A stretch of DNA of 64,000 nucleotides from Streptomyces sp. NBC_00224 (lineage in GTDB: Bacteria; Actinomycetota; Actinomycetes; Streptomycetales; Streptomycetaceae). Location of the stretch: assembly GCF_041435195.1 (NCBI RefSeq), contig NZ_CP108106.1, forward strand, positions 5,433,501 to 5,497,500. Direction: 5' to 3'. This document shows, piece by piece, positions 1 through 8,228 of this stretch. The notes under the pieces were generated by a model. The model worked only from the letters and a program-made list of their open reading frames with translations. It was not told the origin of the DNA and did not search any database. The position numbers and the translations under genes were made by a program. Position 1 is the stretch's first letter, and every line of letters begins with the position of its first letter.

Positions 1-205
1 AGAGCACCGCGTCCCGGCCCGCCACCGCCGGGCGCAGTGAGTCGGGGGACGCCAGATCCCCCCGGACCACCTCCAGGCCCGGTCCCGTCACCGTGAACCG
101 TCCCGGGTCCCGTACCACCGCCGTCACCTGGTGTCCGGCGGCCAGCGCCTGCCCGACCACCTCCGCGCCGATCCGGCCCGTCGCACCGAAAACCGTGAGC
201 TTCAT
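1..205 (-). CDS. NAD(P)-binding oxidoreductase, NmrA/atypical-SDR type (partial)
   Basis: The ATG is at 205 reading leftward and the gene runs off the window edge, so only about 68 N-terminal residues are visible. The product begins MKLTVFGATGRIG, the glycine-rich dinucleotide-binding turn (GATGxIG) of atypical short-chain dehydrogenases of the NmrA/YwnB group. It continues with a VVRDP segment and a GDL motif typical of the first half of that Rossmann fold. Substrate cannot be told. It follows the adenosine-deaminase-like gene on the same strand after a 56-nt gap. The family assignment is good; the specific role is unknown. Confidence 0.8.
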   Translation of the reverse strand, partial: MKLTVFGATGRIGAEVVGQALAAGHQVTAVVRDPGRFTVTGPGLEVVRGDLASPDSLRPAVAGRDAVL

Positions 206-261
206 TTTCGTCACCCTCCCCTGGTGGATAGGTAATTACTCTGCCAAGGGTGCCTGAGGTG

Positions 262-1281
262 TTACGCGGCCAGCCAGGAATCCACGCCCGCGAGGAGCTT
301 CGCCTTCACCTCTTGCGGCGCCGCCGACCCCCGTACCGACTGCCGGGCCAGCTCGGCCAGCTCCGCGTCGGTGAAGGCGTGGTGGCGGCGGGCGATCTCG
401 TACTGGGCGGCCAGCCGGGAGCCGAACAGGAGCGGGTCGTCGGCGCCGAGCGCCAGCGGCACGCCCGCCTCGTACAGCGTGCGCAGCGGGACGTCCTCGG
501 GCTTCTCGTAGACGCCCAGGGCGACGTTGGAGGCGGGGCAGACCTCGCAGGTGATCCCGCGTTCGGCGAGGCGCTTCAGCAGCCGCGGGTCCTCGGCGGC
601 GCGCACCCCGTGGCCGACGCGGGTGGCGTGCAGGTCGTCCAGGCAGTCCCGGACGGACGCGGGGCCGTTCAGCTCGCCGCCGTGCGGCGCGGCCAGCAGG
701 CCGCCCTCCCGGGCGATCGCGAAGGCGCGGTCGAAGTCCCGTGCCATGCCCCGGCGTTCGTCGTTGGAGAGGCCGAAGCCGACCACGCCCCGGTCCGCGT
801 ACCGCACGGCGAGGCGGGCCAGTGTGCGGGCGTCCAGGGGGTGCTTCATCCGGTTCGCCGCGACCAGGACCCGCATGCCGAGCCCCGTCTCGCGCGCGGC
901 CGACTCGACCGCGTCCAGGATGATCTCCAGGGCCGGGATGAGCCCGCCCAGCATCGGCGCGTACGACGTCGGGTCGACCTGGATCTCCAGCCAGCCCGAG
1001 CCGTCCCGCACATCCTCCTCGGCGGCCTCGCGCACCAGCCGCTGGATGTCCTCGGGGGTGCGCAGACACGAGCGTGCGATGTCGTACAGGCGCTGGAAGC
1101 GGAACCAGCCGCGCTCGTCGGTGGCCCGCAGCTTCGGCGGCTCGCCACTGGTCAGCGCGTCGGGGAGGTGTACCCCGTACTTGTCGGCGAGCTCCAGCAG
1201 GGTCGTGGGGCGCATCGACCCCGTGAAGTGCAGGTGCAGATGGGCCTTCGGCAGGTCTCGTACGTCGCGAACGTGCTCCAT
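262..1281 (-). CDS. Adenosine deaminase-like metal-dependent amidohydrolase
   Basis: 339 residues from the ATG at 1281; a GTG at 1299 would add six residues. It is a TIM-barrel purine deaminase of the metallo-dependent hydrolase superfamily, expected to release ammonia from an aminopurine using one bound zinc. Visible motifs are HLHLHFTGS near the N-terminus (the HxH zinc ligands), HGGE (catalytic Glu), GHG and a DDPLLF segment (zinc-binding/catalytic Asp). The usual Asp or Glu two residues after HxH, which contacts the ribose 5'-OH in classical adenosine deaminase, is Thr here, so adenosine may not be the true substrate. It lies downstream of the aminotransferase gene on the same strand, separated from it by a strong terminator. 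Confidence 0.88.
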   Translation of the reverse strand: MEHVRDVRDLPKAHLHLHFTGSMRPTTLLELADKYGVHLPDALTSGEPPKLRATDERGWFRFQRLYDIARSCLRTPEDIQRLVREAAEEDVRDGSGWLEIQVDPTSYAPMLGGLIPALEIILDAVESAARETGLGMRVLVAANRMKHPLDARTLARLAVRYADRGVVGFGLSNDERRGMARDFDRAFAIAREGGLLAAPHGGELNGPASVRDCLDDLHATRVGHGVRAAEDPRLLKRLAERGITCEVCPASNVALGVYEKPEDVPLRTLYEAGVPLALGADDPLLFGSRLAAQYEIARRHHAFTDAELAELARQSVRGSAAPQEVKAKLLAGVDSWLAA

Positions 1282-1351
1282 CGGCTGATCTTGCCGCACC
1301 CCGGGCCCGTCCGACAGCCCCTTTCCCCGATCGGGACCTTGCCCGAACGCA

Positions 1352-1391
1352 GGAACGGGCCACCGGCTCAGGTGAGTCGGTGGCCCGTTCC
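1352..1391 (-). terminator. Terminator hairpin after the aminotransferase gene
   Basis: A perfect 14-bp stem (1352-1365 pairs with 1378-1391) with a 12-nt loop, 27 nt beyond the aminotransferase stop. There is no long T-run, as is common for Streptomyces stem-only terminators. Confidence 0.75.
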
Positions 1392-1418
1392 CGGGAGTGC
1401 CTCAAGCACTCACGTGCC

Positions 1419-2645
1419 TCAGTCGCGCGCTTCCGCCAGCAGCTTCTGGATCCGCGAGACGCCCTCGACCAGGTCCTCGTCGCCCAGCGCATAGGACAGC
1501 CGCAGATAGCCCGGGGTGCCGAAGGCCTCGCCCGGGACGACCGCGACCTCGGCCTCGTCCAGGATCAGCGCGGCGAGCTCGACGGAGGTCTGCGGGCGCT
1601 TGCCGCGGATCTCCTTGCCGAGCAGGCCCTTCACCGAGGGGTACGCGTAGAACGCGCCCTCGGGGGTCGGGCAGACCACGCCGTCGATCTCGCTGAGCAT
1701 CTTCACGATGGTCTGGCGGCGGCGGTCGAAGGCCGTGCGCATCTTCGCGACCGCGTCGAGGTTGCCGGAGACCGCGGCGAGCGCCGCCACCTGGGAGACG
1801 TTGGCCACGTTGGACGTGGCGTGCGACTGCAGGTTGGTCGCGGCCTTGATGACGTCCTTGGGGCCGACGATCCACCCGACCCGCCAGCCGGTCATCGCGT
1901 ACGTCTTGGCGACGCCGTTGACGACGATGCACTTGTCGCGCAGCTCGGGCAGGAGCGCCGGCAGTGACACGGAGACGGCGTCCCCGTAGACCAGGTGCTC
2001 GTAGATCTCGTCGGTCAGCACCCACAGGCCGTGCTCGACGGCCCAGCGGCCGATCGCCTCGGTCTCGGCCTCGGTGTACACCGAGCCGGTCGGGTTGGAC
2101 GGGGAGACGAAGAGGACGACCTTGGTCTTCTCCGTACGAGCGGCCTCCAGCTGCTCGACCGAGACCCGGTAGCCGGTGGTCTCGTCGGCGACGACCTCGA
2201 CCGGGACGCCGCCCGCGAGGCGGATCGACTCCGGGTAGGTGGTCCAGTACGGCGCCGGGACGATGACCTCGTCGCCCGGGTCCAGGATCGCCGCGAACGC
2301 CTCGTAGATCGCCTGCTTGCCGCCGTTGGTCACCAGGATCTGGGACGGGTCGACCTCGTAGCCGGAGTCGCGCAGGGTCTTCTCGGCGATGGCCTTCTTG
2401 AGCTCGGGCAGGCCGCCCGCCGGCGTGTAGCGGTGGTACTTCGGGTCGTGGCAGGCCGCGGCGGCCGCCTCGACGATGTAGTCCGGGGTCGGGAAGTCGG
2501 GCTCACCGGCGCCGAAGCCGATCACCGGCCGCCCGGCGGCCTTGAGGGCCTTGGCCTTGGCGTCGACGGCGAGGGTCGCGGACTCGGAGATCGCGCCGAT
2601 GCGCGCGGACACCCGGCGCTCGGTCGGAGAAGTTGCAGCGCTCAT
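1419..2645 (-). CDS. aspC: Pyridoxal-phosphate aminotransferase, aspartate aminotransferase type
   Basis: 408 residues from the ATG at 2645 ([11 protein letters not shown]); a longer in-frame start at 2693 adds an unlikely leader. Class I/II fold-type I aminotransferase (subgroup Ib) interconverting aspartate/2-oxoglutarate and oxaloacetate/glutamate. Visible are the GEPDFPTP substrate loop, the SNPTGSVY segment (PLP and carboxylate contacts), DEIYEHLVY (PLP-binding Asp and Tyr), the Schiff-base lysine in [15 protein letters not shown], and a C-terminal RLSYA with the substrate-carboxylate Arg. In most family members the residue before the lysine is Ser rather than Ala. It is divergent from the tRNA-Trp/secE unit, an order conserved in Streptomyces as far as I know. 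Confidence 0.93.
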   Translation of the reverse strand: MSAATSPTERRVSARIGAISESATLAVDAKAKALKAAGRPVIGFGAGEPDFPTPDYIVEAAAAACHDPKYHRYTPAGGLPELKKAIAEKTLRDSGYEVDPSQILVTNGGKQAIYEAFAAILDPGDEVIVPAPYWTTYPESIRLAGGVPVEVVADETTGYRVSVEQLEAARTEKTKVVLFVSPSNPTGSVYTEAETEAIGRWAVEHGLWVLTDEIYEHLVYGDAVSVSLPALLPELRDKCIVVNGVAKTYAMTGWRVGWIVGPKDVIKAATNLQSHATSNVANVSQVAALAAVSGNLDAVAKMRTAFDRRRQTIVKMLSEIDGVVCPTPEGAFYAYPSVKGLLGKEIRGKRPQTSVELAALILDEAEVAVVPGEAFGTPGYLRLSYALGDEDLVEGVSRIQKLLAEARD

Positions 2646-2870
2646 ACGGCCCATCGTCCCAGACCTGCCGTGCCCCGGGCACACCGGTTTCATGGACCGG
2701 ACGGGGCAGTTGCACAGTGCTTTCGGTGCGTCCGCGCGGAGCTGTCAGGAGCTATCTGTTCGACGCCGGGCCCCGGACCACGTACACTCACCTGTCGTTG
2801 GCCTCCACCAACCGATCGACTGCGGGCACTCGGTGCACTCGGTCGGATGCGGTAGGTTGGGGAACCACAA

Positions 2871-2943
2871 AGGGTCGTAGCTCAATTGGTAGAGCACTGG
2901 TCTCCAAAACCAGCGGTTGGGGGTTCAAGTCCCTCCGGCCCTG
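2871..2943 (+). tRNA. tRNA-Trp (anticodon CCA)
   Basis: 73 nt folding as a full cloverleaf. The 7-bp acceptor stem includes one T-G wobble, the D-arm is GCTC/GAGC, the anticodon stem CTGGT/ACCAG holds the loop CTCCAAA (anticodon CCA), and the T-arm is GGGGG/CCCTC with TTCAAGT. The CCA tail is not encoded. A TAGGTT hexamer at 2853-2858 is a possible -10 box. The gene lies just upstream of secE and is probably transcribed toward it. Confidence 0.97.
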
Positions 2944-3049
2944 CTACACACACCTTCGCCAGGATGTGTGCGCATGTACGTACTTCTATGCACCGCCGTG
3001 CGGCTCCACCGGGCGCGGCACGGCCACGACCCGGAATCAGGTGAGAAGC

Positions 3050-3346
3050 GTGACGGACGCCGTGGGCTCCATCGACATGCCTGATGCCCAGGACGAGGCG
3101 TCTGCGGACCAGGAGTCCAAGAAGAAGGCCCGCAAGGGCGGCAAGCGCGGCAAGAAGGGCCCCCTGGGCCGTCTCGCGCTCTTCTACCGTCAGGTCGTCG
3201 CCGAGCTCCGCAAGGTGGTCTGGCCGACCCGAAACCAGTTGTCGACGTACACCACTGTGGTGATCGTGTTCGTCGTCATCATGATCGGCATCGTGACCGT
3301 GATCGACACCGGATTCGAGCACGTCGTCAAGTACGTCTTCGGCTGA
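3050..3346 (+). CDS. secE: Preprotein translocase subunit SecE
   Basis: 98 residues from the GTG at 3050, preceded by an AGGTGAGAAG ribosome-binding stretch. It is the small clamp subunit that stabilises SecY in the plasma-membrane SecYEG channel. The first 40 residues are charged and Lys-rich. Residues 44-62 hold the conserved amphipathic region including ELRKVVWPT, the SecE signature, and residues 68-85 form the single membrane helix. This is the short Gram-positive form, not the three-helix E. coli type. nusG follows after a short hairpin. Confidence 0.96.
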   Translation: MTDAVGSIDMPDAQDEASADQESKKKARKGGKRGKKGPLGRLALFYRQVVAELRKVVWPTRNQLSTYTTVVIVFVVIMIGIVTVIDTGFEHVVKYVFG

Positions 3347-3360
3347 TCCACTCGCGTAAG

Positions 3361-3382
3361 GGCGCCCACCCGGCGCCTTTTT
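3361..3382 (+). terminator. Short terminator-like hairpin between secE and nusG
   Basis: GGCGCC (3361-3366) pairs with GGCGCC (3372-3377) across a 5-nt loop and is followed by five T (3378-3382). The stem is only 6 bp, so it may act as a partial terminator or attenuator between secE and nusG. Confidence 0.5.
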
Positions 3383-3423
3383 CGCATTGTTCCACCCATC
3401 TGTAGCCAGGAAGAAGCAGCCAC

Positions 3424-4350
3424 GTGTCTGACCCGAACCTGAACGACGCCATCGAGTCGGCGGAGTCCGTGGAGGACCAGCTCGACATCGTCGAGGCGGC
3501 GGACGCCGTGGACCCGGACCAGGCCGAGGCTGCCGACGCCGATGCGGGCGAGGCGGCCGAGCAGGCCGCGCTCCACGTCGAGGACGCGGACGAGCTGGAG
3601 GCCGCCGAGTCCGAGGACGAGGCCGCCGAGGACGTCGCTGACGTCGAGGACGAGGACGCCACCGAGGCTGAGGCCGACGAGGACGCCGAGGACGAGGGCG
3701 CCGAGGAGGCTCCCGCGGAGCCCGCCGCGCCCGTCGACCCGGTCGAGGCGCTCCGCCAGGAGCTGCGCGGCCTGCCCGGCGAGTGGTACGTCATCCACAC
3801 CTACGCGGGCTACGAGAAGCGCGTGAAGGCGAACCTTGAGCAGCGTGCCGTCTCGCTGAACGTCGAGGAGTTCATCTACCAGGCCGAGGTCCCCGAAGAG
3901 GAGATCGTCCAGATCAAGAACGGCGAGCGCAAGAACGTCCGGCAGAACAAGCTGCCCGGTTACGTTCTCGTCCGCATGGATCTGACGAACGAGTCCTGGG
4001 GCGTCGTCCGCAACACCCCCGGCGTCACCGGCTTCGTGGGCAACGCCTACGACCCGTACCCGCTGACCCTGGACGAGATCGTCAAGATGCTCGCCCCGGA
4101 GGCCGAGGAGAAGGCCGCCCGCGAGGCCGCCGAGGCCGAGGGCAAGCCGGCTCCGGCCCGCAAGGTCGAGGTCCAGGTGCTCGACTTCGAGGTCGGCGAC
4201 TCGGTCACCGTCACCGACGGCCCGTTCGCCACGCTCCAGGCCACGATCAACGAGATCAACGCCGACTCGAAGAAGGTCAAGGGCCTCGTCGAGATCTTCG
4301 GCCGCGAGACCCCGGTCGAGCTCAGCTTCGACCAGATCCAGAAGAACTAG
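3424..4350 (+). CDS. nusG: Transcription elongation/antitermination factor NusG
   Basis: 308 residues from the GTG at 3424, with AGGAAG upstream. NusG binds RNA polymerase, modulates pausing and Rho action, and links transcription to translation through S10. The NGN domain starts near residue 118 ([20 protein letters not shown]) and the KOW domain near 252 ([14 protein letters not shown]) to the C-terminus. The first roughly 110 residues are an Asp/Glu/Ala-rich, probably disordered extension. Together with a short insertion between the domains (Ala/Glu-rich, around 225-245) this makes the protein much longer than the E. coli protein (181 aa). Long acidic N-termini are usual in streptomycete NusG. 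A strong terminator follows. Confidence 0.96.
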   Translation: MSDPNLNDAIESAESVEDQLDIVEAADAVDPDQAEAADADAGEAAEQAALHVEDADELEAAESEDEAAEDVADVEDEDATEAEADEDAEDEGAEEAPAEPAAPVDPVEALRQELRGLPGEWYVIHTYAGYEKRVKANLEQRAVSLNVEEFIYQAEVPEEEIVQIKNGERKNVRQNKLPGYVLVRMDLTNESWGVVRNTPGVTGFVGNAYDPYPLTLDEIVKMLAPEAEEKAAREAAEAEGKPAPARKVEVQVLDFEVGDSVTVTDGPFATLQATINEINADSKKVKGLVEIFGRETPVELSFDQIQKN

Positions 4351-4377
4351 TTTCTTCCGGACCACACGTCTTCCGAA

Positions 4378-4423
4378 CAGGTCAGACGGGCTCTTCAAAG
4401 CCCGTCTGACCTGCTCGGTTTTT
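4378..4423 (+). terminator. Rho-independent terminator of secE-nusG
   Basis: A perfect 15-bp stem (4378-4392 with 4399-4413), a 6-nt loop and T-rich sequence to 4423, directly after the nusG stop. Confidence 0.9.
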
Positions 4424-4459
4424 AGCCGCAGACAGATACCCGTTATCGTTGTGCGGTAT

Positions 4460-4488
4460 GCCTCCATCCGGATGATCGGATGCCAGGC
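4460..4488 (+). promoter_or_regulatory. Leader hairpin upstream of rplK (candidate L1 operator)
   Basis: Between the nusG terminator and rplK, 4460-4470 can pair with 4477-4488 as two short helices (4 bp and 5 bp) separated by an asymmetric internal loop (2 versus 3 nt). L1 represses the L11-L1 operon in other bacteria by binding an mRNA hairpin with an asymmetric internal loop. The resemblance here is only structural and untested. Confidence 0.35.
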
Positions 4489-4519
4489 GGTTCACTCTCA
4501 CTAGGACCCGGAGAGAGCA

Positions 4520-4954
4520 ATGCCTCCCAAGAAGAAGAAGGTCACGGGGCTTATCAAGCTCCAGATCAACGCCGGTGCGGCGAACCCGGCCCCGCCGGTC
4601 GGCCCCGCGCTCGGCCAGCACGGCGTCAACATCATGGAGTTCTGCAAGGCCTACAACGCGGCGACCGAGTCGCAGCGTGGCTGGGTGATCCCGGTGGAGA
4701 TCACGGTCTACGAGGACCGCTCCTTCACCTTCATCACCAAGACTCCGCCGGCCGCGAAGATGATCCTCAAGGCCGCGGGTGTGGAGAAGGGCTCTGGCGA
4801 GCCGCACAAGACCAAGGTCGCGAAGATCACCGAGGCCCAGGTCCGCGAGATCGCCACGACGAAGCTCGCCGACCTGAACGCCAACGACCTGGACGCCGCG
4901 TCCAAGATCATCGCTGGCACCGCCCGTTCCATGGGCATCACGGTCGAGGGCTGA
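4520..4954 (+). CDS. rplK: 50S ribosomal protein L11
   Basis: 144 residues from the ATG at 4520, with GGAGAG upstream. L11 forms the base of the GTPase-associated centre with 23S helices 43/44. It is the site of thiostrepton action and is needed for ribosome-dependent activation of RelA. The N-terminal domain has the conserved [22 protein letters not shown] stretch with its Pro-rich flexible hinge, and the C-terminal RNA-binding domain ends in AGTARSMGI. Length and motifs are complete. It is cotranscribed with rplA, 87 nt downstream. Confidence 0.97.
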
Positions 4955-5041
4955 TCCCAGCCTTCCCCGTAGTACCCCAGTGGTAGGGCCAAGCGCTGGT
5001 CCGCACCACGACTCCATGCCTGAACCAACACAGGAGCAGAA

Positions 5042-5764
5042 GTGAAGCGCAGCAAGACTCTCCGCGCTGCGGACGCCAAGATCGACGCGGACAAGCTCTA
5101 CGCCCCGCTCGAGGCCGTCCGTCTCGCCAAGGAGACCTCCGCGACCAAGTTCGACGGCACCGTCGAGGTCGCCTTCCGCCTGGGTGTCGACCCGCGCAAG
5201 GCCGACCAGATGGTCCGTGGCACCGTGAACCTCCCGCACGGCACCGGCAAGACCGCCCGGGTCCTGGTCTTCGCGACCGGTGACCGTGCTGCGGCCGCGG
5301 AAGCCGCCGGCGCCGACATTGTCGGCTCCGACGAACTGATCGACGAGGTTGCGAAGGGCCGTCTGGACTTCGACGCCGTCGTCGCCACCCCGGACCTCAT
5401 GGGCAAGGTCGGCCGCCTCGGCCGCGTGCTCGGCCCGCGTGGTCTGATGCCGAACCCGAAGACCGGCACCGTCACCCCCGATGTCGTCAAGGCTGTCAAC
5501 GACATCAAGGGCGGCAAGATCGAGTTCCGCGTCGACAAGCACTCGAACCTGCACTTCATCATCGGCAAGGTGTCCTTCGACGACGCCAAGCTGGTGGAGA
5601 ACTACGGCGCCGCGCTGGAGGAGATCCTCCGTCTGAAGCCGTCCGCCGCCAAGGGCCGGTACATCAAGAAGGCGACCCTCACCACCACGATGGGTCCCGG
5701 TATCGCGCTCGACTCCAACCGCACCCGCAACCTCCTCGTCGAGGAGGACCCGGCCGCGGTCTGA
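5042..5764 (+). CDS. rplA: 50S ribosomal protein L1
   Basis: 240 residues from the GTG at 5042, with an AGGAGCAGAA ribosome-binding sequence. L1 builds the mobile L1 stalk that guides deacylated tRNA from the E site, and it represses its own operon by binding the leader. The signature segment [20 protein letters not shown] lies in the middle of the protein, and the two-domain layout is intact. It is the last gene of the L11-L1 operon, closed by a strong terminator. Confidence 0.97.
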   Translation: MKRSKTLRAADAKIDADKLYAPLEAVRLAKETSATKFDGTVEVAFRLGVDPRKADQMVRGTVNLPHGTGKTARVLVFATGDRAAAAEAAGADIVGSDELIDEVAKGRLDFDAVVATPDLMGKVGRLGRVLGPRGLMPNPKTGTVTPDVVKAVNDIKGGKIEFRVDKHSNLHFIIGKVSFDDAKLVENYGAALEEILRLKPSAAKGRYIKKATLTTTMGPGIALDSNRTRNLLVEEDPAAV

Positions 5765-5792
5765 GCCTGACGGCTCGCATCGGCTAGTCCAG

Positions 5793-5836
5793 AGCCGGGC
5801 CCCGCACCTCTTCGGAGGTGCGGGGCCCGGCTTTTT
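5793..5836 (+). terminator. Rho-independent terminator after rplA
   Basis: An 18-bp perfect stem (5793-5810 with 5815-5832) closed by a C(TTCG)G tetraloop and followed by a T-run ending at 5836. It is one of the clearest intrinsic terminators in the window. Confidence 0.95.
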
Positions 5837-5934
5837 GTCGCAACCGCGTCCCAACAGCCCCGGGCGGGCGCGGTGTTGTCGTACCCCTGCGCTACCGTCG
5901 ACGGGCAAGGGAAAAGGTATTCGAGGGGGGACGC

Positions 5935-6849
5935 ATGAACACCAGGTCCGTACGGCGTGCAGGTATTTCGCTGGTGGCTGTGGGTGCGGCGCTCTCGGGG
6001 CTCGCCGCCTGCGGTGGCTCCGACAGCGGCGACAAGAAGAGCGCGCCCGCCAAGGAGCAGCACAAGGCCGGGTCGGACTTCAGCCCGGTCGCGGCCCTCC
6101 AGGCGGTGCAGAAGAAGACCGACGGGGTGGGCTCCGCCAAGGTCGAGACGACGATGTCCATGGGCACCGTGATGGGCCTGGAGGGCACCGGCACCCTGGC
6201 GTGGGGCAACGGGACGACCGGCGCCATGCGGATGAAGTACACCCAGGGCACCATGGCGCAGTCCATGAAGCAGCTGGGCAGCGACAGCATCGACGCCCGC
6301 TATCTGCACGACGCCTACTTCGCGAACATGGGCCCGGCGTTCGCCAAGGAGCTCGGCGGCAAGCACTGGATCCGGTACGGCTATGACGACATGGCCAGGC
6401 TGATGGGCCCCAGCGGCGCCGTCATGAAGGACCAGATGCAGAACTCGACGCCCCAGCAGGGCGTGAAGGTGCTGCTCGCCTCGGGCGACGTCAAGGAGGT
6501 CGGCACCGAGGAAGTCCGCGGGGTGCGGACCACGCACTACTCGGGCACGGTCGACATGGCCAAGCTGGTGGTCAGCAGCTCGGGCCTGGACGCGAAGACG
6601 CTGGAGGCCTTCAAGTCCCAGATGACCAAGAGCGGCATCTCCACCGACACGGTCGACATCTGGGTGGACAAGGACGACCTCCTGGTGAAGAAGACCGAGC
6701 GCGCCGCGACGAAGAACGGCGAGATGAACACCACCGCCTTCTACTCGGACTACGGCGTGAAGGTCTCCGCCGAGGCCCCGGCGGCCTCCGACACCGTGGA
6801 CTTCACGAGCCTGATCAAGCCCAAGTCGCCCGCCCAGCAGCAGTCGTAA
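5935..6849 (+). CDS. Secreted lipoprotein, LppX/LprG-like
   Basis: 304 residues from the ATG at 5935 (GAGGGGGG upstream). A type II signal peptide with the lipobox LAAC places the mature Cys near residue 24, followed by a polar GGSDSGDKK linker. The body resembles the LppX/LprAFG-type one-domain beta-half-barrel lipoproteins of actinobacteria, which carry lipids or assist envelope assembly. I recognise this from its overall pattern (repeated VETTMSM, GTLAW, YLHDAYFANM and DTVDIWVDKDDL segments), not a catalytic motif. It is a clear paralogue of the next gene, sharing FAKELGGKHWI/AKELGGKRWI and YSDYG near the end. It lies between rplA and rplJ but after a terminator, so it is likely a separate unit. 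Confidence 0.85.
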   Translation: MNTRSVRRAGISLVAVGAALSGLAACGGSDSGDKKSAPAKEQHKAGSDFSPVAALQAVQKKTDGVGSAKVETTMSMGTVMGLEGTGTLAWGNGTTGAMRMKYTQGTMAQSMKQLGSDSIDARYLHDAYFANMGPAFAKELGGKHWIRYGYDDMARLMGPSGAVMKDQMQNSTPQQGVKVLLASGDVKEVGTEEVRGVRTTHYSGTVDMAKLVVSSSGLDAKTLEAFKSQMTKSGISTDTVDIWVDKDDLLVKKTERAATKNGEMNTTAFYSDYGVKVSAEAPAASDTVDFTSLIKPKSPAQQQS

Positions 6850-6980
6850 CCGCACAACGGCAGTCGCATCCCACGCAACAGCGGTCATAATCCGTCTCAC
6901 CCGTCACACCCTTGGGTTACGGTGCAGATGATCGACCCGATCTACGGGATCACGGCACGGGGGAACAAGGGGTGGGGTAC

Positions 6981-7949
6981 ATGAGCAGGTCCGGATGGAC
7001 GCGGGCGGCGCTGGCGACGGCGACGGCCGCCCTGGTGGTGGCCGGGGCCGCGGGCTGCGGTGGCGACGACAAGAAGGCCGACGGCGCGGGGGGCGCCAAG
7101 AAGGCCGCCGCCGCGCCGCAGTCCCGTACCGCCGCGTCGCAGGTGCTCGCGGCCGCGTACAAGAAGACCGCCGCGGCCAAGTCCGCGAAGGTCCGGATGA
7201 CCATGTCGGCGCCCGCGTCCGCGGGGGCGGGCTCGGAGAAGACCGAGACCAGCGGTGTCATGGCCTGGAAACCGACGGCCATGGACCTCACCGTGACGTC
7301 CTCGGCCGCCAAGGGCATGGCGGGCGCGCCCGAGAAGACCCGCATGCTCTGGGTGAACAACGTCATGTACGTGGACATGGGCGCCATGGGCGAGTCCGCC
7401 AAGGAGCTCGGCGGCAAGCGCTGGATCAAGTTCGACCTGACCGCGCTCGCCAAGCAGTCCGGCAAGGACCAGCTGGTCAAGCAGATGACCGCCGGCATGG
7501 AGAACATGAACCAGGACCCGGCCCAGCAGCTCGCCCTGCTGCTCGACTCGCCGAACCTGAAGCACCTGGGCGCCGAGCAGGTCGACGGGGTCGCCTCCGA
7601 GCACTACAAGGGCACGCTCACCATCGACGAGATGATGAAGAGCAACAAGATGCTCGACACCCTGGCCCCCAAGGAGCGCGAGCAGCTCCTGGCCAACATG
7701 AAGAAGACCGGGGTCCAGGGGTACGACACCGAGGTCTGGGTCAACACGGACGGCTACCCGGTCCGGATGGACGTCAACATGAGCAGCCCCCAGGGCAAGG
7801 TCATCACGTCCACGCACTACTCGGACTACGGCACCAAGACCCAGGTCACGGCTCCGCCCGCGGGTCAGACCGCCGATCTGTTCGAGATGCTGAAGGGCCT
7901 GGGCGACCTGGGCAAGGACGCCGGGAAGGGCGGTCTCGGCGGCGCCTGA
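6981..7949 (+). CDS. Secreted lipoprotein, LppX/LprG-like paralogue
   Basis: 322 residues from the ATG at 6981, with an AAGGGGTGGGG ribosome-binding stretch. The signal peptide has a hydrophobic ATATAALVVAGAAGC core with a lipobox ending at Cys (GAAGC), then GGDDKK. Segments shared with the preceding gene include AKELGGKRWIKFDL, VDGVASEHYKGTL (compare VRGVRTTHYSGTV), DTEVWVNTDGYPV and HYSDYGTK. The pair therefore arose by duplication. It is anchored to the outer face of the membrane; its ligand is unknown. It ends in a Gly/Lys-rich tail, and the rplJ promoter and leader follow. Confidence 0.85.
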   Translation: MSRSGWTRAALATATAALVVAGAAGCGGDDKKADGAGGAKKAAAAPQSRTAASQVLAAAYKKTAAAKSAKVRMTMSAPASAGAGSEKTETSGVMAWKPTAMDLTVTSSAAKGMAGAPEKTRMLWVNNVMYVDMGAMGESAKELGGKRWIKFDLTALAKQSGKDQLVKQMTAGMENMNQDPAQQLALLLDSPNLKHLGAEQVDGVASEHYKGTLTIDEMMKSNKMLDTLAPKEREQLLANMKKTGVQGYDTEVWVNTDGYPVRMDVNMSSPQGKVITSTHYSDYGTKTQVTAPPAGQTADLFEMLKGLGDLGKDAGKGGLGGA

Positions 7950-7981
7950 CGGCCCGGCCCGACCGCCCCGTACGACCGGAT

Positions 7982-8011
7982 TTGCTCGATCCGCTACCCG
8001 TCACGTACTCT
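7982..8011 (+). promoter_or_regulatory. Candidate promoter of rplJ-rplL
   Basis: TTGCTC (7982-7987) and TACTCT (8006-8011) are separated by 18 nt. This would start transcription almost exactly at the beginning of the conserved L10-type leader, which supports the assignment. Confidence 0.5.
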
Positions 8012-8019
8012 TCCACAGA

Positions 8020-8174
8020 AGCCAAAGACCGCTGGTCGTTGCCGTTCCTTCGCAAGAGGGGGCGGTGGCCGAAGGATCCGCCGCATGCGGACGACCCGCG
8101 CAGGTGACTGTGGAAAGTTCCCGGACTCGTTCCGGTCGAGCTACGCCCCGTGCACTTGCGCCGGGGCGTTTTTT
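8020..8174 (+). promoter_or_regulatory. L10 leader with attenuator upstream of rplJ
   Basis: The 5' untranslated region of rplJ begins with AGCCAAAGACCGCTGGTCG, which matches my recollection of the conserved L10(L12)4-binding leader. It ends in an intrinsic terminator, ACGCCCCG (8143-8150) pairing with CGGGGCGT (8162-8169) then six T to 8174. Excess L10/L12 complex is expected to bind the upstream helices and favour termination, matching L10/L12 output to rRNA. The terminator precedes the rplJ ribosome-binding site by about 40 nt. Confidence 0.8.
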
Positions 8175-8228
8175 ATGTCGTGGCCCCTTCTGAGCGGTCC
8201 TCATCACCCGGAAGGAGGCCGACGCACT

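Noticed and set aside
8175..8228. Upstream ATG (8175) for rplJ
   Set aside because: It directly follows the attenuator T-run and lacks a Shine-Dalgarno, whereas the ATG at 8229 has GGAAGGAGG.
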